Shown: positions 42,980 through 53,068, numbered from the stretch's first letter. The stretch: DNA of 64,000 bases from RZYY01 sp036794825 (GCA_036794825.1 DAIRGA010000025.1:1-64000), one strand, 5' to 3'. Numbers and translations: made by a program. The notes: a model not told the origin generated them from the letters alone.

Positions 42980-44107
42980 ATGAAATACTACATCATAGCC
43001 GGCGAGGCTTCAGGCGATATTCATGCTGCTAATCTTATCAAAGAGATCAAATTGCTGGACAACCAAGCCCAATTTCGGGTTTGGGGCGGCGATAAAATGC
43101 AAGAGCAGGGCGCCGTCCTGGTCAAGCATTACAGGCAGCTGGCTTTCATGGGGTTCTATGAAGTTATCGCTAATCTCCGGACAATCATTCGCAACTTGAA
43201 ATTTTGCAAACAGGATATCCTTGATTATCAACCTGATGCGTTGATCCTAGTGGACTATCCTGGTTTTAACCTCCGCATTGCCGGGTTTGCCCATCAGAAA
43301 GGTTTTAAAGTGTTTTATTACATCTCACCCCAAATATGGGCATGGAAGCAATCGCGCGTTAAGAAGATCAGAAAATTTGTTGACAGGATGTATGTGATCC
43401 TTCCGTTTGAGAAGGATTTTTACGCCAACCATAATGTCGAAGTGGATTATGTTGGCCACCCGCTGCTCGATGTTATCGAAAACGAAAAATCCAATCTACC
43501 TGAAGCACTCAAGTTTAGAAGTTTGAACGGTTTAAATGAAAAGCCAATCATTGCATTGCTACCAGGTAGCCGCAAACAGGAAATCTCAAAAATACTGCCG
43601 GAAATGCTTTCGGTATCGCCATTTTACCCTGATTATCAATTTATTATTGCAGCAGCATCGGCCATCGAAATGGACTACTACCAGCAATTTATTGATAAAT
43701 CATCATTAAAAGTCATCTATCATCAAACCCACTCTCTTCTGCAAAATGCTGCTGCTGCGCTGGTAACTTCCGGCACGGCAACCCTTGAAACGGCACTGAT
43801 GAATGTTCCGGAAGTAGTTTGCTACAAGGGTAACTGGCTTTCGTTTCAAATTGCCAAACGGATAGTTAACGTGAAATATATCTCACTGGTCAATTTGATT
43901 GCTGATAAACCTGTGGTTACCGAGTTGATTCAGGATAAGCTCAATACCAGTAGTTTAAAGGGAGAATTAGAGAAAATTCTTGAAGATGAGAACAGAAACC
44001 GAATATTCAGGGATTATGCTCAATTGAGAGAACTGTTGGGAAACAAAGGCGCATCGGCGCTGGCAGCCGGGTTGATGGTTTCAAGACTTAAAAGCAGCCG
44101 GCTGTGA
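42980..44107 (+). CDS. lpxB: Lipid-A-disaccharide synthase
   Basis: A 375-residue GT19 glycosyltransferase that condenses lipid X with UDP-2,3-diacylglucosamine in lipid A synthesis. Hallmarks: IIAGEASGDIHAANLIKEI at the N-terminus, VDYPGFNLRIA, YYISPQIWAWKQSRVKKIRK, DYVGHPLLDV, IALLPGSRKQEI and VTSGTATLETAL. Cytoplasmic side of the inner membrane. It closes the surE-containing run. Confidence 0.96.
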   Translation: MKYYIIAGEASGDIHAANLIKEIKLLDNQAQFRVWGGDKMQEQGAVLVKHYRQLAFMGFYEVIANLRTIIRNLKFCKQDILDYQPDALILVDYPGFNLRIAGFAHQKGFKVFYYISPQIWAWKQSRVKKIRKFVDRMYVILPFEKDFYANHNVEVDYVGHPLLDVIENEKSNLPEALKFRSLNGLNEKPIIALLPGSRKQEISKILPEMLSVSPFYPDYQFIIAAASAIEMDYYQQFIDKSSLKVIYHQTHSLLQNAAAALVTSGTATLETALMNVPEVVCYKGNWLSFQIAKRIVNVKYISLVNLIADKPVVTELIQDKLNTSSLKGELEKILEDENRNRIFRDYAQLRELLGNKGASALAAGLMVSRLKSSRL

Positions 44108-44133
44108 GAAATACCTTCTTACCTGAAGGCTAA

Positions 44134-44682
44134 TCAAAGCGTTTCATTTTTCCATTCACTTCGCAGCAATCCGAAAATTTCGAGGTCAACAAACCGGTTA
44201 TTGAGGTTTTCTCCATGGCGCTCAATTCCTTCGAACGTAAAATTCAGTCTTCTGGGAACGTTGCTGCTACGCAAATTTCCAACAGCACATCTGATTTGAA
44301 TCCTGTTCATTTCCAACTGATCAAAAGCTTTGTCTATCAAAACTTTGAGCGATTGAGTAATTATTCCGTTGCCCACAAAAGGTGGAGCAAGCCAGTAACC
44401 GATCTCCAGTTTTCGGTTGTGGCGGTCAATGTCCTTGTAGCCGATCAATCCCGCAACCTCTTCCTTGTAACGGATTGTGAATACCATTTCCCTGCTGTGA
44501 GGCATGAACAGACTCCCTATAAATGCCTCAGTATCTGACGGTTTAATTGTAAAATCAACAAAAGGCAGCCAATTTCTCAGGTTTTCGCGATGCTTGTCAA
44601 TCAGGCTAAAAATCGGTGTGGTATCCGAGTAGCTGAGACGACTTAAGGTTATATCCTGGTTTACTTCTAATAAATTGATCAT
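44134..44682 (-). CDS. GNAT family N-acetyltransferase (RimJ/RimL-like)
   Basis: A 182-residue acetyltransferase. Seen are the N-terminal ITLSRLSYSDTTPIFSLIDK, the central LIGYKDIDRHNRKLEIGYWL, and VGNLRSSNVPRRLNFTFEGI with the acetyl-CoA helix. Its target could be a ribosomal protein N-terminus or a small molecule; this cannot be told from sequence. The ATG at 44682 is used instead of a TTG at 44688; a -7 box lies 49 bp upstream. Convergent with lpxB, divergent from mfd. Confidence 0.85.
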   Translation of the reverse strand: MINLLEVNQDITLSRLSYSDTTPIFSLIDKHRENLRNWLPFVDFTIKPSDTEAFIGSLFMPHSREMVFTIRYKEEVAGLIGYKDIDRHNRKLEIGYWLAPPFVGNGIITQSLKVLIDKAFDQLEMNRIQIRCAVGNLRSSNVPRRLNFTFEGIERHGENLNNRFVDLEIFGLLRSEWKNETL

Positions 44683-44731
44683 AAGCAACTTAAAAGATTA
44701 TTTCGATTATTCCAAACCATTTACGCCTCTG

Positions 44732-44739
44732 CAAATGTA
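44732..44739 (-). promoter_or_regulatory. -7 promoter box for the GNAT gene
   Basis: The minus strand reads TACATTTG, a TAnnTTTG match, 49 bp before the ATG at 44682. Confidence 0.45.
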
Positions 44740-44803
44740 GTGGATTAAACCCGTACAAATTCCCACCTGGCAAACATTTTATCCGAGTTAGGAACAATCC
44801 ATG

Positions 44804-44811
44804 TAATTTTG
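44804..44811 (+). promoter_or_regulatory. -7 promoter box for mfd
   Basis: TAATTTTG lies only 14 bp before the TTG at 44826, so the mfd transcript would be nearly leaderless. Confidence 0.45.
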
Positions 44812-44825
44812 CAGGAAATTCAAAA

Positions 44826-47800
44826 TTGATCGGTTTGACTTCAGAAGAGATCATCGCCCGCTACGAGAATAGTCCTGAGTTTGGAGTAATTTCGGATCAG
44901 CTGCAAAAAGGATCTGGAACAAGACTGCAAATCAAAGGGATGAAAGGCTCGCAACCGGCATTTGTTGCTGCAGCGTTGCTTCATTCACACAAAAATCCTC
45001 ATGTTTTTGTATTGCCAGACAAGGAGTCGGCAGCCTATTTCCATAACGACCTTGAGAGTCTTTTCGATGAGCGCGAGATGGAGTACGTTAGCAGGAAAAT
45101 CTTATTCCTGCCCACCTCCTACAAACGTCCTTTTGAGCTGGATGAGCCGGATAGTGCGGGAATACTGCTTCGTAGCGAGGTGTTGAATAAAATTATTACC
45201 ACCAGAGACTCCCTTGCAATTGTGACCTATCCAGAAGCGCTGGCTGAGAAAGTGGCCGACAGAATTACCGTTGGGCAAAACTCATTGAAAATCAGTAAGG
45301 GGGATAAAATCACCCTCGATTTCATGATGGAGTTTCTTGCCGAAATGAACTTTGAGCGGGTGGATTTTGTTGCTGAACCCGGCCAATACGCTGTGAGGGG
45401 TGGGATTGTTGATATATTTTCATTTTCAAATGATTACCCTTTCAGGATTGAGTTTTTCGGCAACGAAATCGAAACCATCCGCACTTTCGATCCCGGCGAC
45501 CAACTCTCGTTAACAATGATGCCAACGGTAACCGTTATGCCGGATTTACAGAACACGGAATTTACGGCAGAAAGAATCCCATTTACGAGGTATCTGAACC
45601 CAACAACTGTATTTTGGTTCGAAAATCTCCATTTTGCCATCGAAAAAATTGAATCTGGTTTTGAGAAACTGGCCGAGCGTCCAGCATTTAGCGGTACCGA
45701 AACTACTCCGGGTAAATATTTTGTCAGCGGTAATGAATTTGCTGCCGATGTCCTTGCATTCTCCTGCATCGAGTTTGGCACAAACACAATGTTTCGTACA
45801 GAGGTTGTAATTCAATACCAGGCTGAATCCCAGCCCTCTTTCAACAAAAACTTTGAAATGCTCATTGCAAAGTTGAATGAGAATACATCTGCTGACATCG
45901 GGAATATCATTTTCACGACCAATCTCAAACAGGCCGAGCGGCTGCACGCCATTCTCGACGACACGCACCTGAAGGACGGCAAAAAGAACCGGACGGTTTA
46001 TTCAACCATTGCCAGATCAATTCACGAGGGTTTTGTTGATGCCACTACCGGAATTGCGTGTTTTACTGACCACCAAATATTCGACCGGTATCACCGGTTT
46101 CATCTGCGCGAAAGCATAAAAGGCCGTGAAGCGTTAACTTTGAAGGAGTTGTACAACCTTCAGCCCGGCGATTTTGTTACCCATATTGACCATGGAGTCG
46201 GGCGGTTCGACGGGCTGGAAATCATCGAAAGCAACGGCAAACCGCAGGAAGCCATCAGGCTAGTTTACCAGGACGGCGATTTGCTCTACCTTAGCATTCA
46301 CTCATTGCACCGCATTGCAAAATTTGTCGGGAAAGAAGGCATTGCCCCAAGTCTGAACAAGCTGGGCACCAACAACTGGAACAGGCTGAAAGAGAGGACT
46401 AAAAAGAAGGTTAAGGATATTGCCAAAGACCTGATAAAACTCTACTCTTCACGCCGTGCTTCAAAAGGATTCGCCTTCTCTCCCGACAGCTACCTTCAAC
46501 ACGAACTGGAAGCTTCGTTTATTTACGAAGACACACCGGATCAACTAAAAGCAACCATAGAGGTAAAGGCCGACCTGGAGAAAGACTTCCCAATGGACAG
46601 GCTGGTTTGCGGAGATGTTGGTTTTGGCAAAACCGAAGTCGCTGTCAGGGCGGCCTTCAAGGCAGCTACCGACAGCAAACAGGTGGCAATCCTTGTCCCG
46701 ACAACCATTCTCGCTCTTCAGCATTTCAAAACTTTTCGCAAACGACTGAATAATTTTCCGGTAAATATTGAGTACATCAATCGCTTTAAATCCGCCAAAG
46801 AGCAAACCAAAATCATCAAGGAACTGGCAGAGGGGAAAATTGACATCATTATCGGCACCCACAGGCTGGTAGGTAACGATGTAAAATTCAAAGACCTCGG
46901 CCTGCTTGTCATTGATGAGGAGCAAAAATTCGGTGTATCCATCAAAGAAAAACTGAAAAAATTAAAAGTGAATGTTGACTCGCTCACACTCACGGCCACA
47001 CCCATTCCTCGCACACTGCAATTCTCGCTGATGGGCGCCCGCGATTTATCGGTCATCAACACACCTCCACCCAACCGGATTCCTATCCGTACCGAAGTTT
47101 CCAGCTTTGGCAGCCAGATAATCAGCAACGCCATTAACTACGAAATAAGCCGCGGTGGCCAGGTATTTTTTGTACACAACAGGGTTCAAAACATCAATGA
47201 TGTGGCCGATATGATCCGGAAATTCTGTCCCGGGGTGAAAGTGGCTGTCGGGCACGGACAAATGGAAGGCAGTGACCTTGAGCAAGTTATGCTCGACTTT
47301 ATCGAAGGGGATTATGACGTCCTGCTGGCAACTACCATTATCGAAAACGGGTTGGATATTCCCAATGCCAACACCATCATCATCAACGATGCGCAAAACT
47401 TCGGGCTGAGCGATCTGCACCAGTTGCGGGGCCGGGTAGGACGATCAAATAAACAAGCGTTTTGCTACCTGCTCTCTCCGCCACTCTCCACTCTTACGCA
47501 GGAAGCCCGTAAGCGCCTGAAAGCCATCGAAGAGTTCTCAAGTCTCGGAAGTGGTTTCAACATTGCCATGCGCGACCTCGATATCCGGGGCGCAGGAAAC
47601 ATGCTTGGAGCCGAACAAAGCGGGTTTATCTCGGAGATCGGTTTTGAAATGTACAACAAAATCCTTGACGAAGCCATGTCGGAGTTGAGAGAAGAGGAAT
47701 TTCAGGATGTTTTTGGCGATCAAAAGGAGGTGGTTTATGTGAAGGACTGCCTGATTGAAACCGATTTCGAACTATTGATCCCGAATGACTATATCTCTGT

Positions 47801-48209
47801 AACTACTGAAAGGATAAGCATTTACAAAGAACTTGACAATATCGAAACAGAAGAAAGCCTGCACAAAATCGAAATGCAACTCACCGATCGGTTTGGGCCG
47901 ATTCCCATTCAGGTCAGGGGATTGTTTAACGCCATCAGGCTAAGATGGGCTGCGAAAAAGATCGGCTTTGAAAAAGTTGTGCTGCGCAATGGTAACCTGA
48001 TCGGCTATTTTACAGGAACGGAGGACTCTTCTTACTACAACTCCCCGGCCTTTACGCACGTTCTCAACTACATAAAGAACAATCCACGGGTTTGCAGCAT
48101 GAGAGAAAATAAGCAGAAGCTAAGCCTGAAGTTTGTTGGGGTAAATTCTGTTGAAGCGGCCATCAAAAAAATCGAGCCACTGGTTTACAAGGTTGGTACG
48201 GAAGGTTGA
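44826..48209 (+). CDS. mfd: Transcription-repair coupling factor
   Basis: An 1127-residue SF2 translocase that removes stalled RNA polymerase and recruits UvrA. UvrB-like domain (about 1-330), RNA-polymerase-interacting CarD-like domain (about 445-520; GDFVTHIDHGVGRFDGLE), Walker A GDVGFGKT (about 596-603), DEEQKFG (about 697-703; usually DEEQRFG), TATPIPRTLQFSLMGARDLS, the TRG region (QLRGRVGRSNKQAFCYLL) and the C-terminal UvrA-inhibiting domain. No ATG is near the N-terminus; TTG at 44826 (or TTG at 44835) is the plausible start. It converges with tatA, 3 bp apart, and has no terminator. Confidence 0.96.
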   Translation: MIGLTSEEIIARYENSPEFGVISDQLQKGSGTRLQIKGMKGSQPAFVAAALLHSHKNPHVFVLPDKESAAYFHNDLESLFDEREMEYVSRKILFLPTSYKRPFELDEPDSAGILLRSEVLNKIITTRDSLAIVTYPEALAEKVADRITVGQNSLKISKGDKITLDFMMEFLAEMNFERVDFVAEPGQYAVRGGIVDIFSFSNDYPFRIEFFGNEIETIRTFDPGDQLSLTMMPTVTVMPDLQNTEFTAERIPFTRYLNPTTVFWFENLHFAIEKIESGFEKLAERPAFSGTETTPGKYFVSGNEFAADVLAFSCIEFGTNTMFRTEVVIQYQAESQPSFNKNFEMLIAKLNENTSADIGNIIFTTNLKQAERLHAILDDTHLKDGKKNRTVYSTIARSIHEGFVDATTGIACFTDHQIFDRYHRFHLRESIKGREALTLKELYNLQPGDFVTHIDHGVGRFDGLEIIESNGKPQEAIRLVYQDGDLLYLSIHSLHRIAKFVGKEGIAPSLNKLGTNNWNRLKERTKKKVKDIAKDLIKLYSSRRASKGFAFSPDSYLQHELEASFIYEDTPDQLKATIEVKADLEKDFPMDRLVCGDVGFGKTEVAVRAAFKAATDSKQVAILVPTTILALQHFKTFRKRLNNFPVNIEYINRFKSAKEQTKIIKELAEGKIDIIIGTHRLVGNDVKFKDLGLLVIDEEQKFGVSIKEKLKKLKVNVDSLTLTATPIPRTLQFSLMGARDLSVINTPPPNRIPIRTEVSSFGSQIISNAINYEISRGGQVFFVHNRVQNINDVADMIRKFCPGVKVAVGHGQMEGSDLEQVMLDFIEGDYDVLLATTIIENGLDIPNANTIIINDAQNFGLSDLHQLRGRVGRSNKQAFCYLLSPPLSTLTQEARKRLKAIEEFSSLGSGFNIAMRDLDIRGAGNMLGAEQSGFISEIGFEMYNKILDEAMSELREEEFQDVFGDQKEVVYVKDCLIETDFELLIPNDYISVTTERISIYKELDNIETEESLHKIEMQLTDRFGPIPIQVRGLFNAIRLRWAAKKIGFEKVVLRNGNLIGYFTGTEDSSYYNSPAFTHVLNYIKNNPRVCSMRENKQKLSLKFVGVNSVEAAIKKIEPLVYKVGTEG

Positions 48210-48212
48210 GGA

Positions 48213-48398
48213 TTATTCCTTTTTCTTGGTTTCGTCGCCCTCTTTCATCCCCTCTTTGAACTCCCTGATGCCCTTTCCCATTCCTTTCATCAGTTCAGGA
48301 ATCTTCTTGCCGCCAAAAAGCAGCAGCACGATTACGACTATTAGGATAATTTCAGTTGGCCCTAAAAAGCCTGCGAGGTTTATTGGTGAGATGTTCAT
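48213..48398 (-). CDS. tatA: Sec-independent translocase protein TatA/TatE
   Basis: 61 residues: one N-terminal membrane helix (PTEIILIVVIVLLLFGG), the TatA hinge GGKKIPELMKGMGKGI, an amphipathic helix and a charged tail (DETKKKE). It forms the pore of the twin-arginine pathway for folded proteins. No tatB or tatC lies nearby. It has its own promoter 21 bp upstream. Confidence 0.95.
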   Translation of the reverse strand: MNISPINLAGFLGPTEIILIVVIVLLLFGGKKIPELMKGMGKGIREFKEGMKEGDETKKKE

Positions 48399-48418
48399 AT
48401 CGGTTTGTTAAATTTGAG

Positions 48419-48426
48419 CAAAGATA
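48419..48426 (-). promoter_or_regulatory. -7 promoter box for tatA
   Basis: The minus strand reads TATCTTTG, a TAnnTTTG match, 21 bp before the tatA ATG and between tatA and the gene at 48434. Confidence 0.55.
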
Positions 48427-48433
48427 GATTTAA

Positions 48434-48697
48434 TTATTCAACCTGACTGCTGTTTTTTACCGGTTCGAAATCAGCATCGGTAAAGAGGTTGAGCTGATTT
48501 GGAGAAATATACTGAACCGGCTTTTCCTCAACTTTTAAGGAGAGAAAGTTATCAATTGATTTTTTGATCAGTTTGATGGGGGTGGTGTGTCTCAAACGGC
48601 AATTTTTGTCGAGTGATTTTTTTTGCCTTGCCGACAATTTAAAGGTGATTGGTTTGTATTTCACCGCCTTACGTTTTCTCTTTGCTTTAGTTGCCAT
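48434..48697 (-). CDS. Small basic protein, ribbon-helix-helix-like, unknown function
   Basis: 87 residues. A very basic N-terminus (MATKAKRKRKAVKYK) is followed by a segment (ITFKLSARQKKSLDKNCRLR ... TPIKLIKKSIDNFL) that has the strand-helix-helix feel of RHH DNA-binding proteins, then an acidic tail. The family is not recognised with certainty; a DNA- or RNA-binding role is inference. It lies upstream of tatA, which has its own promoter. Confidence 0.7.
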   Translation of the reverse strand: MATKAKRKRKAVKYKPITFKLSARQKKSLDKNCRLRHTTPIKLIKKSIDNFLSLKVEEKPVQYISPNQLNLFTDADFEPVKNSSQVE

Positions 48698-48917
48698 AAT
48701 TCTTTATCAAAAATTGGTATAAAAATACAAACTTTTCATTATTACCGGTTTTGATAAATGAATCTATTTGTTTTTCGATAAGTTTTCGTCAGGAATACCC
48801 GAAAAATTGAATCAGACAGCATCTAAAACAGCCGTATTTAAACTGATTATCCCGGACAAGTATTTTCCGGTTCTTTTTCATGAAAAATTCAACCTGCAAT
48901 TGTCGGGATGTAACTGA

Positions 48918-50324
48918 TCAATCGTTGATATTCTGAGATTTCACGATCTCTTTAATATCAGCAATCATCTTCTGCGCCAGGTGGTTGGCCTTAGCTTCAG
49001 AGTCGCTTTCGGAGTAAATGCGAATTATTGGTTCGGTATTGGATTTGCGCAGATGTACCCAATCTGGGTCGAAATTGATGCGTACGCCATCAATCCTGTT
49101 GATCTGGAATTTTGAGTATTTCCCGGTAACTTTGTCGAGGATGTTGTCCACATCCATGTCAGGCTCAAGGGTGATCTTGTTTTTTGAAATGAAATAGTCC
49201 GGGTAGTTATACCTGATTTTAGAGCACTTCATTTGCTTTTTGGCCATGAAGGTGAGGAACAGGGCAATGCCAACCAAAGCATCCCGTCCATAATGAAGCT
49301 CAGGATAAATCACACCGCCGTTGCCTTCGCCGCCAATCACGGCGCCGGTTTCCTTCATTTTGGCCACCACATTCACCTCTCCCACTGCCGCTGCCTGGTA
49401 GGTTCCGCCGTTTTTTTCGGTAACCTCTTTCAGAGCACGCGTTGAGGAAAGATTGGAAACAGTGTTTCCGGGCGTGTTCTGGAGAATGAAGTCGGCTATG
49501 GCCACCAGGGTGTATTCTTCGCCAAACATGCTACCATCCTCATTCACAATGGCAAGTCTGTCCACATCCGGGTCCACCACAAAACCCACATGGCATTTTT
49601 TCTTTACCACCAGTTCGGCAATTTCAAACAGGTTTTCGGGTAAAGGTTCGGGATTGTGTGGGAAAATGCCAGTTGGATCGCAATACAATTTTTCGATTTT
49701 TCTCACCCCAAGAGCCTCCAATAATTTTGGAATGGCAATTCCACCGGTCGAATTAACAGCATCCACCGCAACCACAAACCCGGCATTCTTTATTGCTTCA
49801 GCATCCACCAGTGGCAATTGAAGGATTTTTTGAATATGGAGATCAATAAATCCGTCCAATAAAATGGTTTTACCCAGTTCGGTGTTGGCTGCAAACCTGA
49901 ATTTCTCTGCATCGGCAATGGTAAGTATCTCTTTTCCATCATCATCCGAAAGGAATTCACCCTTATTGTTGAGCAGTTTCAGTGCATTCCACTGGCCGGG
50001 GTTGTGGCTGGCGGTAATAATGATCCCGCCATCAGCGGAGGTTTCGGTAACAGCGATCTCCACTGTGGGGGTAGTTGAGAAGCCGGCATCAACCACGTCA
50101 ATTCCCATGGCGTTGAGAGTGCCGGTAACCAGACTATTGACCAAAGTGCCCGAAACACGGGCATCCCGGCCAATCACAACCTTCAGCTTTGGCTTTGCAA
50201 CTCTGCTTTTCAGAAATGTGGCATAGGCTGCTGAATATTTGACTACATCAACCGGGGTAAGGTTTTCACCAGGATTTCCGCCAATAGTTCCACGGATTCC
50301 GGAAATGGATTTGATCAAGGGCAT
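48918..50324 (-). CDS. glmM: Phosphoglucosamine mutase
   Basis: A 468-residue alpha-D-phosphohexomutase that makes glucosamine-1-phosphate for peptidoglycan and lipid A. It shows SGIRGTIGGNPGENLTPVDV, the phosphoserine loop TASHNPGQWNALKLL (Ser about 106), the metal loop VDPDVDRLAIV, the sugar loop GEGNGGVIYPELHYGRDALV and the C-terminal phosphate site RKSNTEPIIRIYSES. A phosphomannomutase/phosphoglucomutase role is a minor alternative. Monocistronic with its own -7 box. Confidence 0.9.
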   Translation of the reverse strand: MPLIKSISGIRGTIGGNPGENLTPVDVVKYSAAYATFLKSRVAKPKLKVVIGRDARVSGTLVNSLVTGTLNAMGIDVVDAGFSTTPTVEIAVTETSADGGIIITASHNPGQWNALKLLNNKGEFLSDDDGKEILTIADAEKFRFAANTELGKTILLDGFIDLHIQKILQLPLVDAEAIKNAGFVVAVDAVNSTGGIAIPKLLEALGVRKIEKLYCDPTGIFPHNPEPLPENLFEIAELVVKKKCHVGFVVDPDVDRLAIVNEDGSMFGEEYTLVAIADFILQNTPGNTVSNLSSTRALKEVTEKNGGTYQAAAVGEVNVVAKMKETGAVIGGEGNGGVIYPELHYGRDALVGIALFLTFMAKKQMKCSKIRYNYPDYFISKNKITLEPDMDVDNILDKVTGKYSKFQINRIDGVRINFDPDWVHLRKSNTEPIIRIYSESDSEAKANHLAQKMIADIKEIVKSQNIND

Positions 50325-50341
50325 AAACAGAATTTTGCCGG

Positions 50342-50349
50342 CAAAAATA
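50342..50349 (-). promoter_or_regulatory. -7 promoter box for glmM
   Basis: The minus strand reads TATTTTTG, a TAnnTTTG match, 17 bp before the glmM ATG. Confidence 0.5.
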
Positions 50350-50446
50350 ATTTGAATTTTCGCTTCAGGGTCGGGCGGATATGATTTTTTCGATGGAAAT
50401 TCATTCCACGAATTATTTTAATTTCGCCAAAACAAATAGCCTGAAG

Positions 50447-52927
50447 ATGAAAAATTTACTTCTATCCCTGCTGATCCTTTGCTCAGCTTCGATTTCTGGG
50501 CAGGATACGATCAGATTGATGCATTACAATTTGCTTAACTTCGGCGCTGTAACGGAATCCTGCACTTTTGAGAACAATAACCCCGACAGCAAGACCATCT
50601 GGCTCAAAACCATCATTGACCATTTTTTGCCCGATCTTTTTACCGTTAACGAGATCAGCCCAAATACACTCTATCACAACATGATATTAAATAATGCCCT
50701 TAATAGTTCAGGCAGAAATTATTACCAAAAAACCCAACCTACAAACTTTGCCGGCTCCACGATCATCAACATGCTCTACTACAACACTTTGAAAGTCGGG
50801 TTAGCAAAGCAGGAGGTCATATTCTCGAACCCCCGCGACATCAACGTGTACAAATTTTACCACAAAAGTCCTTACCTTTCGCAAGGCGGCGACACTACTT
50901 ACTTTTATTGCGGAGTGGCTCATTTAAAAGCCGGAAACACAACCACCGACCAGCAGCAGAGGGCAACCGCGGCGCAGGCTGTTATCAATTATCTGCAGGA
51001 TAAAAATATCACCGATCCTTTCCTCTTTGCCGGCGACCTGAATCTTTACACCAGTGCAGAGTCTGCGTGGACAACCCTGACCGGTGGAAGTGGAGATTTT
51101 CGTTTCAGCGACGCGCTAAATATGGCCGGCAACTGGAGCGGGAATGCATCCTTCGCTTCAGTCCATACACAATCCACGCACACCGAATCGGCTTGCGTTG
51201 TCGGAAGTGGCATGGACGACCGCTTCGACTTTATACTGACCAATCCATCTGCAAATGCAGCCAATTCGCTGGTAAAATACCTACCAGGCAGTTACATTAC
51301 AGCAGGTCAGGATGGTCTGCGGTTTCAGGGCTCATTGATTAACCCGCCAAACAACAGCCTTCCTGCACCCATCATCGAAGCGCTATACAACCTCTCCGAC
51401 CACTTGCCGGTGATGGTTAGCGTGGTAGCCAGAACACTACAACCGCAGTTTATCCCGGATCTTTTCTTCTCGGAATATGTGGAGGGCAGCGGCAACAACA
51501 AGGCGCTGGAAATTTTCAATCCTGCCTCCTACCCTGTTGATCTTTCGGGGTACAGGCTGGAGCGCTATGTTAACGGTTCCACCAATGCCGACACGATTAG
51601 CCTTTCCGGAGTGCTTGATCCAGGCAGGACTTATGTTGTGGTAATTGATAAACGTGATCCCAACGGATCAGGCGCCAACGTTCCGGTTCACCCCGATCTG
51701 ATGGCGGTTGCCGATACTTTCTTGTGTCCTGATGCCACGATAAACCAGACCATGTATTTCAACGGAAATGATGCAATGGCACTTCGTAAAAAATCAGGTC
51801 AGCTGGTGGATCTGATCGGAAAAATTGGCCAAAACCCCGGTCTTGGGTGGACCGATGATTCGTTGTGCACGGCAGGAGCTTTTACTACTCTATGCGGGGC
51901 AACTGCCTGGACTACCAACCACACGATGGTCAGAAAATTTGGCGTCACCAAAGGAGTTAAAGCAAACCCGCTCTGTTTCGATGTAACGTTGCAATGGGAC
52001 ACGCTCTCCAACGACATCTTCGACAGCCTCGGATTTCATCGCAGTATTACCAATTATCAGCCTCCGCAGTCGTGGAATTTTTCACCTACAATGATCTCGC
52101 ACATCCTCACCATTCCAACCGATGCGATAATCACTCTGGAATCTCAGCCAGCCCTGCCCGGTGCTTTTATCGGAGTCTTTTACAGAGACGGGAGCCTGGA
52201 GAAATGCGCCGGAAATGTTCAGTGGTTTGGTAATCAGAATATTGCATTGGTGGCCTACGGCGATGATTTCTTAACCCCCGAAAAAGATGGATTTGCCGCG
52301 GGAGAAACCATTGTCTGGAAAATCCTCAACCCTTCCGATGGCAGAGAATACGACGCAACGGCCCCCTATTCAGCTATCTGGCCGCAAAACAACGGTATTT
52401 TCGCTCCGGGTGGAATTTCGGCCATTACTTCGCTGAACGGGCTTGAAATTCTGACGCAGTTGCTTGATTTACCCGCAGGTTGGTCGGGAGTTTCGCTGTC
52501 CCTTGATGCACGCTGGCCTTTGCTGGAAGATATTTTTAAACAGGAAATAAGCAAAGTGATTTACATGACCGACGGGAACCTGGTGTATTACCCGGAACAG
52601 AATATCAATCAAATTATCGAATGGAAGGATGTTGGCGCTTACTACATCAAAGTTGAGGATGAAATGGCGCTGAGGGTTGCCGGTTATTCCCCCCAAAGCC
52701 GCACTATTCAGCTCAATGCTGGCTGGAATCTGATGCCGGTTATGTCGGATTGCAATGTTCCAGTTACCGAACTTGTTACTTCTCTTGGCAATAATCTTCT
52801 ACAAATTAAAGAGGTTGCCGGTGTGAAAGTTTTCTGGCCGGAAAAATCAATCCAAACGCTGAATGAATTGTTGCCCGGAAAATCCTATTTTATTCTGGTT
52901 AATGAAGGTGTCAACTTTACTTTTTAG
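50447..52927 (+). CDS. Secreted endonuclease/phosphatase with lamin-tail domain
   Basis: An 826-residue exported protein. Signal peptide (LLLSLLILCSASISGQ), then an endonuclease/exonuclease/phosphatase domain (about 22-325) with the expected NEISPNT, FAGDLNLYT and SDHLPVMVSV motifs. A lamin-tail (LTD) domain follows (about 335-490; FFSEYVEGSGNNKALEIFNP), and the C-terminal part has the 'GWNLMPV' modules common in Bacteroidota surface proteins. No T9SS sorting domain is seen. It could degrade external DNA or release phosphate; this is inference. The ATG at 50447 fits the signal peptide. Confidence 0.83.
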   Translation: MKNLLLSLLILCSASISGQDTIRLMHYNLLNFGAVTESCTFENNNPDSKTIWLKTIIDHFLPDLFTVNEISPNTLYHNMILNNALNSSGRNYYQKTQPTNFAGSTIINMLYYNTLKVGLAKQEVIFSNPRDINVYKFYHKSPYLSQGGDTTYFYCGVAHLKAGNTTTDQQQRATAAQAVINYLQDKNITDPFLFAGDLNLYTSAESAWTTLTGGSGDFRFSDALNMAGNWSGNASFASVHTQSTHTESACVVGSGMDDRFDFILTNPSANAANSLVKYLPGSYITAGQDGLRFQGSLINPPNNSLPAPIIEALYNLSDHLPVMVSVVARTLQPQFIPDLFFSEYVEGSGNNKALEIFNPASYPVDLSGYRLERYVNGSTNADTISLSGVLDPGRTYVVVIDKRDPNGSGANVPVHPDLMAVADTFLCPDATINQTMYFNGNDAMALRKKSGQLVDLIGKIGQNPGLGWTDDSLCTAGAFTTLCGATAWTTNHTMVRKFGVTKGVKANPLCFDVTLQWDTLSNDIFDSLGFHRSITNYQPPQSWNFSPTMISHILTIPTDAIITLESQPALPGAFIGVFYRDGSLEKCAGNVQWFGNQNIALVAYGDDFLTPEKDGFAAGETIVWKILNPSDGREYDATAPYSAIWPQNNGIFAPGGISAITSLNGLEILTQLLDLPAGWSGVSLSLDARWPLLEDIFKQEISKVIYMTDGNLVYYPEQNINQIIEWKDVGAYYIKVEDEMALRVAGYSPQSRTIQLNAGWNLMPVMSDCNVPVTELVTSLGNNLLQIKEVAGVKVFWPEKSIQTLNELLPGKSYFILVNEGVNFTF

Positions 52928-53068
52928 GGGTGTGAGTAAGAGTTAATAGCCTGGTTTACCAATAAATTTCAGCAATTAAAATCCTCCATCAACCCATTTC
53001 CCCATTTGTCATTGAAAATGAAACCCACAATCGAATAACTCAGGGAGTTATGTGTGAAACCTGGTTGC

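Noticed and set aside
48213..48398. tatA plus the gene at 48434 as one operon
   Set aside because: A full -7 box lies between them, so tatA has its own promoter.
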